A DNA stretch of 64,000 nucleotides, taken from NCBI GenBank assembly GCA_964620595.1, contig CAZUHP010000001.1, positions 62,001-126,000 on the forward strand, read 5' to 3'. The position numbers and the translations under genes are program-made. The stretch comes from Desulfocarbo sp964620595. Lineage in GTDB: Bacteria > Desulfobacterota > Desulfarculia > Desulfarculales > Desulfarculaceae. Positions 8,347 through 15,417 of the stretch are shown one piece after another. Numbering within the stretch: the first letter of the stretch is position 1; each line of letters opens with the position of its first letter. The notes under the pieces were generated by a model. That model saw only the letters and a program-made list of their open reading frames with translations, was not told the DNA's origin and did not search any database.

Positions 8347-8697
8347 CTACTCCTCCTCGGTGGGCGGGGGGGCCAGGCGCTCGGGACTGTGGTTGGGGCT
8401 GACCGGCGAGCCCGGCCGGCCCGGCGAGGGCCCGGCCTCGGCCTCGGACGGCGGCGGCTCGCCCACGCTGATGGCAAAGTCCGGGCAGAGCATCTCGCAC
8501 AACCCGCAGGTGGTGCAGTGCTCCGGGTCCTTGAGATAGGGGTGGCCCCATTCGTCTTGGGCCAGGGCCTTCCGCGGGCAGAAGGCCACGCAGTTGCCGC
8601 AGCGCTTGCACCAGGCCGGGAAGAAGGAAACCTTGGCCTGGCCCTCCTCCGGGGGCTCGCTCTTGGGCTCGGTCTTGGTCTTGGCTTTGGCGCTCAT
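8347..8697 (-). CDS. korD: KorD-like 2[4Fe-4S] ferredoxin subunit
   Basis: The protein has 116 residues with two classical clusters, CKRCGNCVAFCP and CTTCGLCEMLCP. It is the electron-transfer subunit that carries electrons from KorAB to soluble ferredoxin. A charged N-terminal tail and a proline-rich C-terminal tail of about 40 residues flank the ferredoxin core. Its ATG overlaps the thioesterase stop codon by one base (TGATG), so the two are translationally coupled. Confidence 0.88.
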   Translation of the reverse strand: MSAKAKTKTEPKSEPPEEGQAKVSFFPAWCKRCGNCVAFCPRKALAQDEWGHPYLKDPEHCTTCGLCEMLCPDFAISVGEPPPSEAEAGPSPGRPGSPVSPNHSPERLAPPPTEEE

Positions 8698-9101
8698 CAG
8701 GCGGCTCCCTTGGCGGCCTTGGCGGCCACCTGTTCCAGAAAACGGGGCTTGTCCACCAGAAAGCGGATGTGGGTGGCCTGGGCCACCTGGTCCACCCCGT
8801 CGTGGGCGGTTACCGTGAATACCAGCTTGCGGCCCTTGACCTGGCTCAGCTCGGCGGTGGCGGTCACGGTGAAGCCTTCCGGCGTGGGCGCCAGGTGATC
8901 CATCTCCATGCGCGCGCCCACGGTCATGTCCTCCGGCCCCAGATGGGGATCCAGGGCGGTGAGGCAGGCCTGTTCCAGGAGCGTCATCAAGGTCATGGAG
9001 GACATCACGTCCACGCCGGGGTTACCATAGGCTGAGGCCAAATCCTGCCGCTGCACCCGGGCTTGGACTTGGCCTCTGAGCCCTGCCTTGAGGTCGGTCA
9101 T
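8697..9101 (-). CDS. Hotdog-fold acyl-CoA thioesterase (FlK-like)
   Basis: The protein has 134 residues, the usual size for single hotdog-domain thioesterases. It has the family pattern of an early segment around VMSSMTLMTLLEQACLTAL, a central TVGARMEMDHLAPTPEG and a late VDQVAQATHIRFLV. Such enzymes hydrolyse acyl-CoA esters. As first gene of the kor operon and coupled to the ferredoxin gene, it may release or protect against an acyl-CoA made by the oxidoreductase; that role is inferred. The ATG at 9101 has GGAGGA upstream. Confidence 0.78.
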   Translation of the reverse strand: MTDLKAGLRGQVQARVQRQDLASAYGNPGVDVMSSMTLMTLLEQACLTALDPHLGPEDMTVGARMEMDHLAPTPEGFTVTATAELSQVKGRKLVFTVTAHDGVDQVAQATHIRFLVDKPRFLEQVAAKAAKGAA

Positions 9102-9147
9102 GCTTTTCCTCCGCAGGCTCCCTCTTGTGAGGGGGAGATCGCCTCTA

Positions 9148-9175
9148 GTTATAACACAACCAGCGCAGATACAAA
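9148..9175 (-). promoter_or_regulatory. Possible promoter of the thioesterase-kor operon
   Basis: On the minus strand TTTGTA (9170-9175) and TATAAC (9148-9153) are 16 bases apart, ending about 45 bases before the ATG at 9101. The -10 is good and the -35 weak. Confidence 0.35.
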
Positions 9176-9304
9176 GGGGGCTCGCCAAGTAAGCTGGCAA
9201 TAAAAAGCATCCGGCGGGGATGCCTTGCGCGGGATGAAAAGGATATAATTGCCGTGCCCAGCCCGAGGCGGGAAAAAGAGGGTGCGGCCAAGCAGTTGCC
9301 TTTC

Positions 9305-9333
9305 TTGACACCCCTGGGAGGCCGTGGTAGATA
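9305..9333 (+). promoter_or_regulatory. Promoter of the tRNA-Lys/tRNA-Glu unit
   Basis: A perfect TTGACA (9305-9310) is followed after 17 bases by TAGATA (9328-9333). Transcription would start about 10 bases before tRNA-Lys. Confidence 0.6.
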
Positions 9334-9351
9334 TCCGAATTCTAGTAAGCA

Positions 9352-9427
9352 GGGCCGTTAACTCAGCCGGTAGAGTATCTGCCTTTTAAGCAGAGAGTCG
9401 CGTGTTCGATCCACGCACGGCCCACCA
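9352..9427 (+). tRNA. tRNA-Lys (anticodon TTT)
   Basis: The 76-base cloverleaf has acceptor arms GGGCCGT/ACGGCCC, an anticodon stem CTGC/GCAG around the loop CTTTTAA, a T-loop GTTCGATCC and an encoded CCA end. It lies 17 bases upstream of tRNA-Glu and the two are probably co-transcribed. Confidence 0.96.
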
Positions 9428-9444
9428 TAACTGAATCCACAGAC

Positions 9445-9524
<80 letters not shown>

Positions 9525-9532
9525 CAATATCA

Positions 9533-9566
9533 AGGGGTTAGCCGGTTCGGCTGGCCCCTTTTCTTT
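9533..9566 (+). terminator. Terminator after tRNA-Glu, phage-supplied
   Basis: The stem GGGGTTAGCC/GGCTGGCCCC closes on a TTC loop and is followed by TTTTCTTT. A different hairpin occupies the same place after attR (52421-52453). Confidence 0.7.
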
Positions 9567-9573
9567 GAGGTTG

Positions 9574-9591
9574 TGGTGAAATATGGTGAAA
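9574..9591 (+). repeat. Candidate integrase arm-type sites, left end
   Basis: TGGTGAAA occurs twice with a 10-base period. The same paired motif recurs at 52255-52272 next to attR, at 26173-26190, and in a degenerate form at 52461-52478. Its position next to both cores fits arm-type integrase binding; this is inferred. Confidence 0.5.
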
Positions 9592-9601
9592 AGGGACATG
9601 A

Positions 9602-10768
9602 CTACACCCCCACCCCGAGGCTCGCGGCCAGGTTGTCAACCTCGGCCCGGGCCTTGTCGTTCCGTAGCCAGTGGTAGTATTGATCCAGGGTGAACTGGAC
9701 GGAGTGGTGCCCGAGCTGGGCGCTCACATCGGCCGGGTTGTCCCCCCGGCTGATCCGCAGGGTGGCGTAGGTGTGGCGCAGATCGTGGATGCGGCGGCGG
9801 GGCACGCCCGCCTTGTCCTGGGCCGGGTTCCACACGTGCCGGCGGAAGGGGTTTATGTCCACCGGCCGGCCCTTGAGGGTGACGAAGACGAATTCCGGGG
9901 GACGTCCCCACCCCCGGGCCAGGGCCTCCCGCTTCATGTTGGTGCGGTGCTCACGGAGCAGCCGCCCCAATGAAGCCGCCATGTCCACCTTGCGGGTCTT
10001 GCCGCTCTTGGGGAGCACAACCTCCATTCTGCTCAGGCTGCGGCGGACGTGGATCAACCCTTCGTCGTGGTCAATATCGGCCCACTGGAGCCCGCAGGCC
10101 TCGCCGGCCCGCAGCCCGGCCAGGGCTAGGGTGGCGACCAGTGGATAGTACCAGGACCAGTAGGCATCGGCCCGGATCGTGTCCAGCAGACGCCGAAGTT
10201 CGTCTTCGGAAAAGGGGTTGACTTTCTGTCCGCGCGGCTTCTCCCGCCACAGCCGGCCCAGGGCCAGGGCGGGGTTGGCCGGCAGGAGTTCGTCATCCAC
10301 GGCCAGGGCCAGGATACCACTTATGGCGTTCTTCATATGGGTGACGGTGGACGGCGCGTAGCCGTCCTTGATCTTGCCCAGCAAGAGATTCTTGATGTCG
10401 AATCTGGTGATGTGATCCACCTGGCGGTCGCCAAAGGCCGGCAGCAGGTGTCTCTGCAAGATGCTTTCGTAGTCGCGGGCCGTGCTGGCCTTGCAGGTGG
10501 TGGGCACCACCTTGGTGATCCACGTTTCGGCCAGCTCCGCGAATGTCGGAATCGGCCTGGCCGCGGCCACGGCCCGGGCCCCGTGCTGGTGCACCAGCTT
10601 AAGCGCCTCCGTCAGCGCCCCGTAGGCCTCTTCCGCTGATTCGAAGATGGCGGGGCTTCGCAAGACGATTTCGTCCGGCTGGCCCCTGTGAATCCACTTC
10701 ACATATCGCCATCTCCCGTTGTTGCAAAGCTCCACGCAGGGGAGCTTCTTGCGCTTTTTTCTTGCCAT
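9602..10768 (-). CDS. int: Tyrosine-type phage integrase
   Basis: The protein has 388 residues. It has an N-terminal arm-binding region rich in lysine, a SAM-like core-binding domain at about residues 70-160 and a C-terminal catalytic domain. The catalytic residues are visible as Arg in LAGLRAGEACGLQW, Lys in LPKSGKTRKVDM, His-x-x-Arg in HDLRHTYATL, His in QLGHHSVQ and the Tyr nucleophile in LDQYYHWL. It catalyses recombination between the phage and tRNA-Glu attachment sites. The gene reads toward attL. A fragment of a homologous C-terminus survives outside attR at 52490-52543. Confidence 0.97.
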   Translation of the reverse strand: MARKKRKKLPCVELCNNGRWRYVKWIHRGQPDEIVLRSPAIFESAEEAYGALTEALKLVHQHGARAVAAARPIPTFAELAETWITKVVPTTCKASTARDYESILQRHLLPAFGDRQVDHITRFDIKNLLLGKIKDGYAPSTVTHMKNAISGILALAVDDELLPANPALALGRLWREKPRGQKVNPFSEDELRRLLDTIRADAYWSWYYPLVATLALAGLRAGEACGLQWADIDHDEGLIHVRRSLSRMEVVLPKSGKTRKVDMAASLGRLLREHRTNMKREALARGWGRPPEFVFVTLKGRPVDINPFRRHVWNPAQDKAGVPRRRIHDLRHTYATLRISRGDNPADVSAQLGHHSVQFTLDQYYHWLRNDKARAEVDNLAASLGVGV

Positions 10769-10961
10769 ATATCATCCTCACGTACCAGGTGCAGGGATGG
10801 TTTGGCCCGGCATCGAGGAACATGATGCGGCCGCCTACCTTGCGACCGCCCAGGTCCTCGGCATACCGGCGCACCCACTCGACACTGGGGTTATCCGGGA
10901 GGGCCGCGGCAACCTCCCGGGCAGTGATGATTTTTGCTTGGATAGAATGCTCGACGCCCAC
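10599..10961 (-). CDS. Xis-like helix-turn-helix protein overlapping int
   Basis: The first 50 or so residues (IITAREVAAALPDNPSVEWVRRYAEDLGGRKVGGRIMFL) look like the winged-helix excisionase/AlpA-type fold found beside phage integrases. The frame stays open for another 65 residues, overlapping the first 170 bases of int, but that part has no recognisable character. The start is probably the GTG at 10961, with poor ribosome-binding context. A fragment of a homologue occurs at 52567-52622. It may control excision direction. Confidence 0.55.
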   Translation of the reverse strand: MGVEHSIQAKIITAREVAAALPDNPSVEWVRRYAEDLGGRKVGGRIMFLDAGPNHPCTWYVRMIYGKKKAQEAPLRGALQQREMAICEVDSQGPAGRNRLAKPRHLRISGRGLRGADGGA

Positions 10962-11067
10962 TCCGGCATTGCTCCGGTAGCGGGCGGTGAACGGGCTTGG
11001 TGTTGGTTGGCGTCATTAGTATCCCCCAATCACGGGGGGGAGTCAAGGGGATGATTGATCCCTGCGC

Positions 11068-11565
11068 TCACCGTCTGCAGGTGCTGTTATCGAGATCGCC
11101 CCCCCAGCGCTCGCGCGGAATCCTGAAGGGCAGGGGTAGGTCCGCATCGGGCTGGATCGCCGGGAAGTCCGCCATGATGTCTTCCAGGGAGAGCCCCTTG
11201 TGGGCGGCGTAGATCATGCGGACCAGCCGGTCGTTGGCGCCGCCCGGGCTCTGCTTTTCGTTTTCCCATCTGGAGACGGTGGCCGGGTCCACGCCCAGCA
11301 ACTCGGCGAAAACCTTGGCCGCCATTCCCATGGCTTTGCGCAGGAAGCGTATTTCCGGCCCACTAAGGAAGGACTTCTTGTGGACGATCTCATGGGCAAT
11401 GACCTCGTGGAGCCCGGGCACGTTGGGAATGCCCACGGCTTCCTCGCCACAAGGGCAGGACCACAATTCCACGCCCAGCAAGTAGACGTTCTCCAGGCCC
11501 GACTCCAGATAATGATATTCACCAAGTTTGCAAGACATCTCGTTATTGCAATTAGGGCAGCGCAT
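11068..11565 (-). CDS. YgiT/MqsA-type zinc-finger HTH antitoxin
   Basis: The protein has 165 residues. It begins with two Cys-x2-Cys pairs (CPNCNNEM and CPCGEEA) forming a YgiT-type zinc finger, followed by an XRE-type helix-turn-helix (IRFLRKAMGMAAKVFAELLG, then VDPATVSRWENEK). This is the arrangement of MqsA-like antitoxins, which neutralise the toxin and repress the operon. The ATG at 11565 has AGAGGA seven bases upstream; an earlier ATG at 11592 overlaps the toxin gene. It is the second gene, after the toxin, as in mqsRA. A near-identical copy is at 52733-53230. Confidence 0.85.
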   Translation of the reverse strand: MRCPNCNNEMSCKLGEYHYLESGLENVYLLGVELWSCPCGEEAVGIPNVPGLHEVIAHEIVHKKSFLSGPEIRFLRKAMGMAAKVFAELLGVDPATVSRWENEKQSPGGANDRLVRMIYAAHKGLSLEDIMADFPAIQPDADLPLPFRIPRERWGGDLDNSTCRR

Positions 11566-11584
11566 TTGGGATTCCTCTCCCTGC

Positions 11585-11869
11585 TCAACCATGCACCGTG
11601 ATGCACAGGACCGCGAAATCGGCTTCCAGGATGACCACCTTGACCGAAAGGGGGTCCCCTTCTATGTCGCGGCCTTCGACCAAGCACGCCCAGCTTTCAT
11701 CGCCTGGGTTCTTATGCAGGTCCTTGATGGTGCCCCAGAGCAGGACCTGGAGCATGTCGTCCATCCAGACCCGGCGCTCGACCATCCGCTCCCGGCAGTG
11801 GTTCGTGAGGCGCACACAAGCGCTCTTGGCGATCTCGCGAAGGAGCCTCCTGGCCTCTTCTTCTGTCAT
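11585..11869 (-). CDS. DUF4258-type toxin of a type II toxin-antitoxin pair
   Basis: The protein has 94 residues with the DUF4258 pattern RLTNHCRERMVERRVWMDDML in the first half and a beta-rich second half ending VVILEADFAVLCITV. DUF4258 proteins are commonly paired with YgiT-type antitoxins and resemble small RNase or RelE-fold toxins; the activity here is not shown. The protein encoded outside the prophage at 53250-53534 is identical over all 94 residues. Its promoter overlaps a palindromic operator just upstream. Confidence 0.8.
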   Translation of the reverse strand: MTEEEARRLLREIAKSACVRLTNHCRERMVERRVWMDDMLQVLLWGTIKDLHKNPGDESWACLVEGRDIEGDPLSVKVVILEADFAVLCITVHG

Positions 11870-11886
11870 CTTATCGGCTTTTCCCC

Positions 11887-11925
11887 AGTATGGCGCAATA
11901 GAAAAATTGACGCAACATCAATTTT
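11887..11925 (-). promoter_or_regulatory. Promoter and palindromic operator of the left toxin-antitoxin operon
   Basis: On the minus strand TTGCGT (11910-11915) and CATACT (11887-11892) are 17 bases apart. The -35 sits in the inverted repeat AAAATTGACG-CAA-CATCAATTTT (11903-11925), which has one mismatch. This is the expected position for autorepression by the antitoxin. Confidence 0.6.
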
Positions 11926-12143
11926 GTGAGGTGGCTCCAAGGCGACGAGCACCCCCTCCCTTGCGGTGACGACCGCCCGGGTTGCTGAGCTCGATGAAGA
12001 CTAACCGGCGGCAAGCGTTGGTTTCCATGGGGACATTCCTGCACGAAGGGGCCCCCCCATGTTTACTTCAATCCACTACCCGCCACCAACTTCGGGACAA
12101 GCCCATAAAAAAGGCAATTCTTCTAGGAATAGGAACCCTCCCC

Positions 12144-12221
12144 AAAAAAGAAATCCCGCGCCAGCCAAGGCTTGACGCGGGGGTCCGCAGGCCGATAGAC
12201 CATGCGGGGATTACCTTCTAT
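12144..12221 (-). ncRNA. Candidate small RNA or TAC-operon terminator
   Basis: On the minus strand TTGACA (12251-12256) and TACAGA (12228-12233) are 17 bases apart and would start a transcript near 12221. A strong stem (12155-12181, CCCGCG/CGCGGG at its base) followed by a T-rich tract (12144-12154) would end it, giving about 78 bases. The hairpin also lies downstream of the SecB-like gene and may simply terminate that operon. A 63-residue open frame at 12123-12314 covers the same bases but has no other support. The rest of 11930-12323 holds nothing else I recognise. Confidence 0.3.
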
Positions 12222-12323
12222 GCCCATTCTGTAATACTGCCCTGCCGAGATGTCAAGTAAAAACTTGCGCGTCCGATGCCCCACGGCACCACCACTTCGC
12301 CGTTGTCCGCTCACAGCTTCTGC

Positions 12324-12860
12324 CTAGGTTAATTTTTGTGGTGGTGGGCGCAACGGCACCACTATGGGTGGGATGGGCATCCGCGCGGAGATGTTATGTA
12401 CCAGCTCCCGCCAGTACGGCCAGGCATTGTGTGGGGCGTTGAATTTGGCGAAGGAGAGCAGGTCTTTCCGACTCAAGCCTTTCCTCGTCTTCAGGGAGTA
12501 ATGGAGGCAGAACTTGGCTTCATGTTCAAAAAGTATCTCCTCTTCCGGGGTAACGTATCTCACCCCGAAATCGCATATGACCCAGAAGTTGCGACTTACG
12601 GGCTTTGTTTCCTTCAGGAAGAAACCCTCACGGGTTTGAGGCAATATGTCGAGGCGCTCTTCAACCTCCTTGTCAGCCCGAAGTTTTTCCTGTTCCGCCG
12701 GAGAGGACTTCTGTGTCCAGACATCCTGCTGAAGAGCCCAAAGTCTTTCCGCCAGGAAACATTTGGTCCCAACCAAGTTGACGCCCTTCAGGCGTACCTT
12801 GGGGATCACCTTGACGGCTCGTTCAAAGCTCAGATCTTGGGCATCTATTTTGGCGCCCAT
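12324..12860 (-). CDS. SecB-like chaperone of a toxin-antitoxin-chaperone module
   Basis: The protein has 178 residues, close to SecB in size. Its C-terminal half carries the SecB-type ending: an ARxxFAKFNAPHNAWPYWREL-like stretch, then LVHNISARMPIPPIVVPLRPP, comparable to the FPYAREL-type helix and the Leu/Pro tail of SecB. SecB-like proteins encoded after HigB-HigA pairs bind the antitoxin tail and protect it from degradation, making the module sensitive to export stress. The gene is 14 bases after the HigA gene in the same direction. The ATG at 12860 has GGAG only four bases upstream. Base composition is visibly lower in G+C than the flanking phage genes. Confidence 0.78.
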   Translation of the reverse strand: MGAKIDAQDLSFERAVKVIPKVRLKGVNLVGTKCFLAERLWALQQDVWTQKSSPAEQEKLRADKEVEERLDILPQTREGFFLKETKPVSRNFWVICDFGVRYVTPEEEILFEHEAKFCLHYSLKTRKGLSRKDLLSFAKFNAPHNAWPYWRELVHNISARMPIPPIVVPLRPPPQKLT

Positions 12861-12874
12861 CCTACTCCGCCTTG

Positions 12875-13273
12875 TCAGCTCGCAATGGTTTTCACCTCGT
12901 TCCCGTTCCCCTCGGGAAACTCCTGATCAGGCTTCCTCCAGAAGCTTTTGTCCCGACGGTCGATCACCACCGAATCATCGTACCTCCATTCGGAAGACCG
13001 ACTCCTGTTGGGGGTAGAGGCGGGATTCAGTTGGATGGTGAGTTCGGGCCCAAGGGCGCGAATCACGTCCGCCAGAGTGCGAAGGGTGAAGTTTCTCCCT
13101 CCGTTCAAGATCTGACTGACAAAACCCCTGGTGCGCCCCATCCTTTCGGCCAGTTCCGACCTGGTGACCCCGTTCTCTTCCATATACCGGCACAATTCTT
13201 CGGTGAGATCGAAGATCAGCTTCTCCTGTGCAAAAATGGCCTCATAGTCCAGGTTTCGATCACGCGTTGGCAT
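12875..13273 (-). CDS. HigA-like XRE antitoxin with C-terminal extension
   Basis: The protein has 132 residues. A helix-turn-helix spans about residues 25-80 (YMEENGVTRSELAERMGRTRGFVSQILNG) and resembles HigA antitoxins. After it come about 50 residues (including SSEWRYDDSVVIDRRD and SFWRKPDQEF) that are not needed for DNA binding and correspond in position to the chaperone-addiction tail of antitoxins in SecB-linked systems. Its start overlaps the toxin stop by 14 bases. It should bind the toxin and repress the operon. Confidence 0.8.
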   Translation of the reverse strand: MPTRDRNLDYEAIFAQEKLIFDLTEELCRYMEENGVTRSELAERMGRTRGFVSQILNGGRNFTLRTLADVIRALGPELTIQLNPASTPNRSRSSEWRYDDSVVIDRRDKSFWRKPDQEFPEGNGNEVKTIAS

Positions 13274-13667
13274 TTTTCAGTAGCTCCTCGTATTCCTTCA
13301 TCAGGTTCAACGCCCGTTTTATTTGGCTCCGGGGGGTCCGGTTACCCTTTTTCTCGAATCCAGTAAGAAGGACGATGTGCCCTCTTCTCTCCTGCGGGAA
13401 GTAGAAGAATATCCTTACCGAGTCACGCCTGAATTCCAGGAGGGGCCTTGCGTCACCCTGCAGCTTCTTGACAAGATCTCGGTTGAAGACCTTCCCTTGC
13501 TGGTGGTAACGATGAATGACCTGTTCGATCCGGGCTCTCCGACGGGGCTCAAGGTTGTCCAGGAACCTCTCCACGTGGAAGACCCTACCCCTGGTGCAGG
13601 CATATTCCACCGCAAACTTGGTGCCTGACTTCCTCTCATACTTGTATTTCGGAAGCTTTGACTTCAA
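13260..13667 (-). CDS. HigB-like (RelE/Gp49 family) toxin
   Basis: The protein is up to 135 residues. The C-terminal half matches the Gp49/HigB pattern: LQGDARPLLEFRRDSVRIFF, then HIVLLTGFEKKGNRTPRSQI, a basic catalytic face of mRNA interferases. It is first in the order toxin-antitoxin-chaperone. The longest frame starts with TTG at 13667 with no clear ribosome-binding site; a GTG about 20 codons later is an alternative. Expected role is ribosome-dependent mRNA cleavage when the antitoxin is lost. Confidence 0.8.
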   Translation of the reverse strand: MKSKLPKYKYERKSGTKFAVEYACTRGRVFHVERFLDNLEPRRRARIEQVIHRYHQQGKVFNRDLVKKLQGDARPLLEFRRDSVRIFFYFPQERRGHIVLLTGFEKKGNRTPRSQIKRALNLMKEYEELLKNANA

Positions 13668-13695
13668 TGTTTACACAAAAGTAAAGTCATGTCAA
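13668..13695 (-). promoter_or_regulatory. Possible promoter of the HigB-HigA-SecB operon
   Basis: On the minus strand TTGACA (13690-13695) is 16 bases from TAAACA (13668-13673). Transcription from here would start inside the first codons of the longest toxin frame, which would argue for a later start codon. Confidence 0.35.
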
Positions 13696-13771
13696 TGGAG
13701 ACTCTTTCTTGGTCGGCAGGTCCCGGCTCTCGCTGCCCGACCAGATCGCTCCCCAATTTGGACAGGGCTTT

Positions 13772-14458
13772 CTATAGCTTGCGCCTCACCAGCGAAACCA
13801 CCTTGTACATCTTGGCGCCCTTGCCGTTGTCAATGGTTAGGACGATGGGTGGGTAGCGCCGGTTGTCCGACTCCAGAATCACCTGGTCTTCAACGCGCCG
13901 ATAGCGCTTGATCAACTTTTCGCCGTCTGGCATCCGCACGAAGACTATATCACCGTCGCCCGCGTCGAGGGTAGGGTTTACTAAGACCACGTCCCCTTCC
14001 AGCAGGGTGGGCTCCATGCTGTCGTTGTGCACCCGGAGGCAGAAGCTGTTCTCGTTTAGCCAAGCGACGGGCAGGTCGATGGTCTCCAGACCCTCGCCCA
14101 CCGGCAAGCCGCCATCGCTCCAGACTACCCCGTTGTCGCCGCAGTTGGCGTCAAAAACCGGCACCGGCCGCAGGGGACCGGCAAGAGCCTCCAGGGGATC
14201 ACGCGGCTTCTCGCCCCGTTCCTCGGCCAGCAGGCGGCGACCCAGGGCCAGGAAGCCAGGCAGGTCATAGCCGAAGGCGCGGGCGATGGCTTCTTGGGTT
14301 TTTGCCGTGCCATACATAGACCGCTTAAGCAATTTACTTATCGTAGCTTGGTGCACTCCTGCTTGTGCTGCCAGAGCAGATTGCTTTGGCCGGCCTTCCT
14401 TCTCATATACCCATTCGAGAGCGGTCCAAAACGCTTTTGCAACATCTGGCACAGGCAT
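13772..14458 (-). CDS. CI-like phage repressor with S24 (LexA-type) peptidase domain
   Basis: The protein has about 228 residues from the preferred ATG at 14458, which follows a G-rich site; ATGs at 14482 and 14494 are alternatives. The N-terminal helix-turn-helix contains AGVHQATISKLLKR. The C-terminal domain has the S24 serine in VHNDSMEPTLLEGDVVLV and the lysine in GEKLIKRYRRV, the catalytic dyad of self-cleaving repressors. The usual Ala-Gly cleavage dipeptide is not obvious in the linker (FDANCGDNG), so RecA-dependent cleavage is uncertain. It diverges from the Cro-like gene, as in lambdoid switches, and should hold the lytic genes off. Confidence 0.92.
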   Translation of the reverse strand: MPVPDVAKAFWTALEWVYEKEGRPKQSALAAQAGVHQATISKLLKRSMYGTAKTQEAIARAFGYDLPGFLALGRRLLAEERGEKPRDPLEALAGPLRPVPVFDANCGDNGVVWSDGGLPVGEGLETIDLPVAWLNENSFCLRVHNDSMEPTLLEGDVVLVNPTLDAGDGDIVFVRMPDGEKLIKRYRRVEDQVILESDNRRYPPIVLTIDNGKGAKMYKVVSLVRRKL

Positions 14459-14487
14459 TTGATTTCCCCCAAATAATTCCATCCTGG

Positions 14488-14578
14488 CATACAACGTTGG
14501 CGGTCACAACAAAAAAAATAAGCGATCGCGGCATTTTTGTGCTTGACGTTAATATGCAGCCATGGCATGATTTGGCCG
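14488..14578. promoter_or_regulatory. CI/Cro operator-promoter region
   Basis: The rightward promoter has TTGACG (14543-14548) and CATGAT (14566-14571) separated by 17 bases, followed by AGGAGG before the Cro-like ATG. Related half-sites GCATACAACGT (14488-14498) and, inverted, ACGTTAATATGC (14547-14558) flank the region. Three 8-base palindromes occur: CAACGTTG, GCGATCGC and GCCATGGC. Which are the true operators cannot be decided by eye. Confidence 0.6.
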
Positions 14579-14594
14579 GATTCAGGAGGTTGCC

Positions 14595-14810
14595 ATGGTT
14601 ACGCAAGCTGATGTTGCAAAAGCGTTAGGGATACACCAAGCAACAGTATCTAAAGTATATTCAGGCAGATGTGGCAAAAAGGTGGCGCAAAAGATTTCCG
14701 CCATCACCAAGCGGCCCTGGCATGAGTACCTGGCCATGGCTGGCCACGAAATCAGGGCCGAGTTGGAGGCCGCGCTCGCTGGTTCCACGGACCAGGCGGG
14801 GGCGGCCTAG
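14595..14810 (+). CDS. Cro-like helix-turn-helix protein
   Basis: The protein has 71 residues. Its helix-turn-helix (VTQADVAKALGIHQATVSKVYSG) has nearly the same recognition helix as the repressor (GIHQATVSK against GVHQATISK), so both probably bind the same operators. AGGAGG lies before the ATG. It is the first gene of the rightward early operon and is divergent from the repressor. Confidence 0.82.
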   Translation: MVTQADVAKALGIHQATVSKVYSGRCGKKVAQKISAITKRPWHEYLAMAGHEIRAELEAALAGSTDQAGAA

Positions 14811-14819
14811 CTTTTTGGG

Positions 14820-15110
14820 GTGGGGATCTTGCCGCTGGACTCAACAAAACTCGGAGAGGCCTTGCGGGGGCTCTATGACCGCCTGGGCGGATATGGCGCA
14901 TGGTCGCAGATTGCGCGAGCAGCCGGTCTCCGCTCCAGCACCGTGAGCCGTATCGCCCGGGGAGAGGTGAAGCCTTCCCTGGAATCTTGGGAGAAGCTGC
15001 ACGAAGCCTACCCCAGCGACATCCCACCCCCCTCCCTGGAAGGCGGGAGGCGTTTACTGGTTTTGGTTCCCGAGGAAAGCGGGCCCGAGGAGCCGGGCCC
15101 GAGTCAATAA
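14820..15110 (+). CDS. Small HTH regulator, second early gene
   Basis: The protein has about 96 residues with a central helix-turn-helix (WSQIARAAGLRSSTVSRIARG followed by KPSLESWEKL). The start is a GTG at 14820 or a TTG at 14829; both lie just after a G-rich stretch. It occupies the place of cII-type activators in lambdoid phages, but it shows no specific similarity I recognise. Confidence 0.6.
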   Translation: MGILPLDSTKLGEALRGLYDRLGGYGAWSQIARAAGLRSSTVSRIARGEVKPSLESWEKLHEAYPSDIPPPSLEGGRRLLVLVPEESGPEEPGPSQ

Positions 15111-15188
15111 ACCCCTAACCGGGCGGTGAGCGGGCTTGGTGTTGGTTGGCGCTGCTCCACCCGCCACCGCCCAACAGGGAGGACCGCC

Positions 15189-15389
15189 GTGGGAGGCGAT
15201 TTGGAATACCTGCGCGAACTGGAACGACGCTACGGTGCCCATGCCACGCTCCTGGAGGTGCAAATCAAGGAGGAGCGCCGTCTGTATCCTCCGCGCCATG
15301 GTCGCGCTCCCACCTGCTACACCTGCGACTGCCCAGACTGCCTCAGGGAGCGGGCGGACTTGCAGTGGGAATATCGTCATGAGCGCTAG
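15189..15389 (+). CDS. Small cysteine-cluster phage protein
   Basis: The protein has about 66 residues from a GTG at 15189 preceded by AGGGAGGA. The C-terminus has CYTCDCPDCLRER, a compact zinc-binding pattern after a helical N-terminus. No family is recognised. Confidence 0.5.
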   Translation: MGGDLEYLRELERRYGAHATLLEVQIKEERRLYPPRHGRAPTCYTCDCPDCLRERADLQWEYRHER

Positions 15390-15417
15390 GTTCTTCGACC
15401 GGAAAGGGGCGTCCTGA

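Larger units (their letters stand above)
10905..11928. repeat. Left copy of a 1-kb duplicated region containing a toxin-antitoxin operon
   Basis: From the Xis N-terminus through the toxin-antitoxin operon to its operator, this stretch matches 52567-53593. From 11068 on, the two copies are collinear with a constant offset of 41665. The toxin half is virtually identical, and divergence increases toward 10905. Confidence 0.9.

Noticed and set aside
12123..12314. 63-codon minus frame between the two addiction modules
   Set aside because: It runs across a promoter-like sequence and a terminator hairpin and has no ribosome-binding site.
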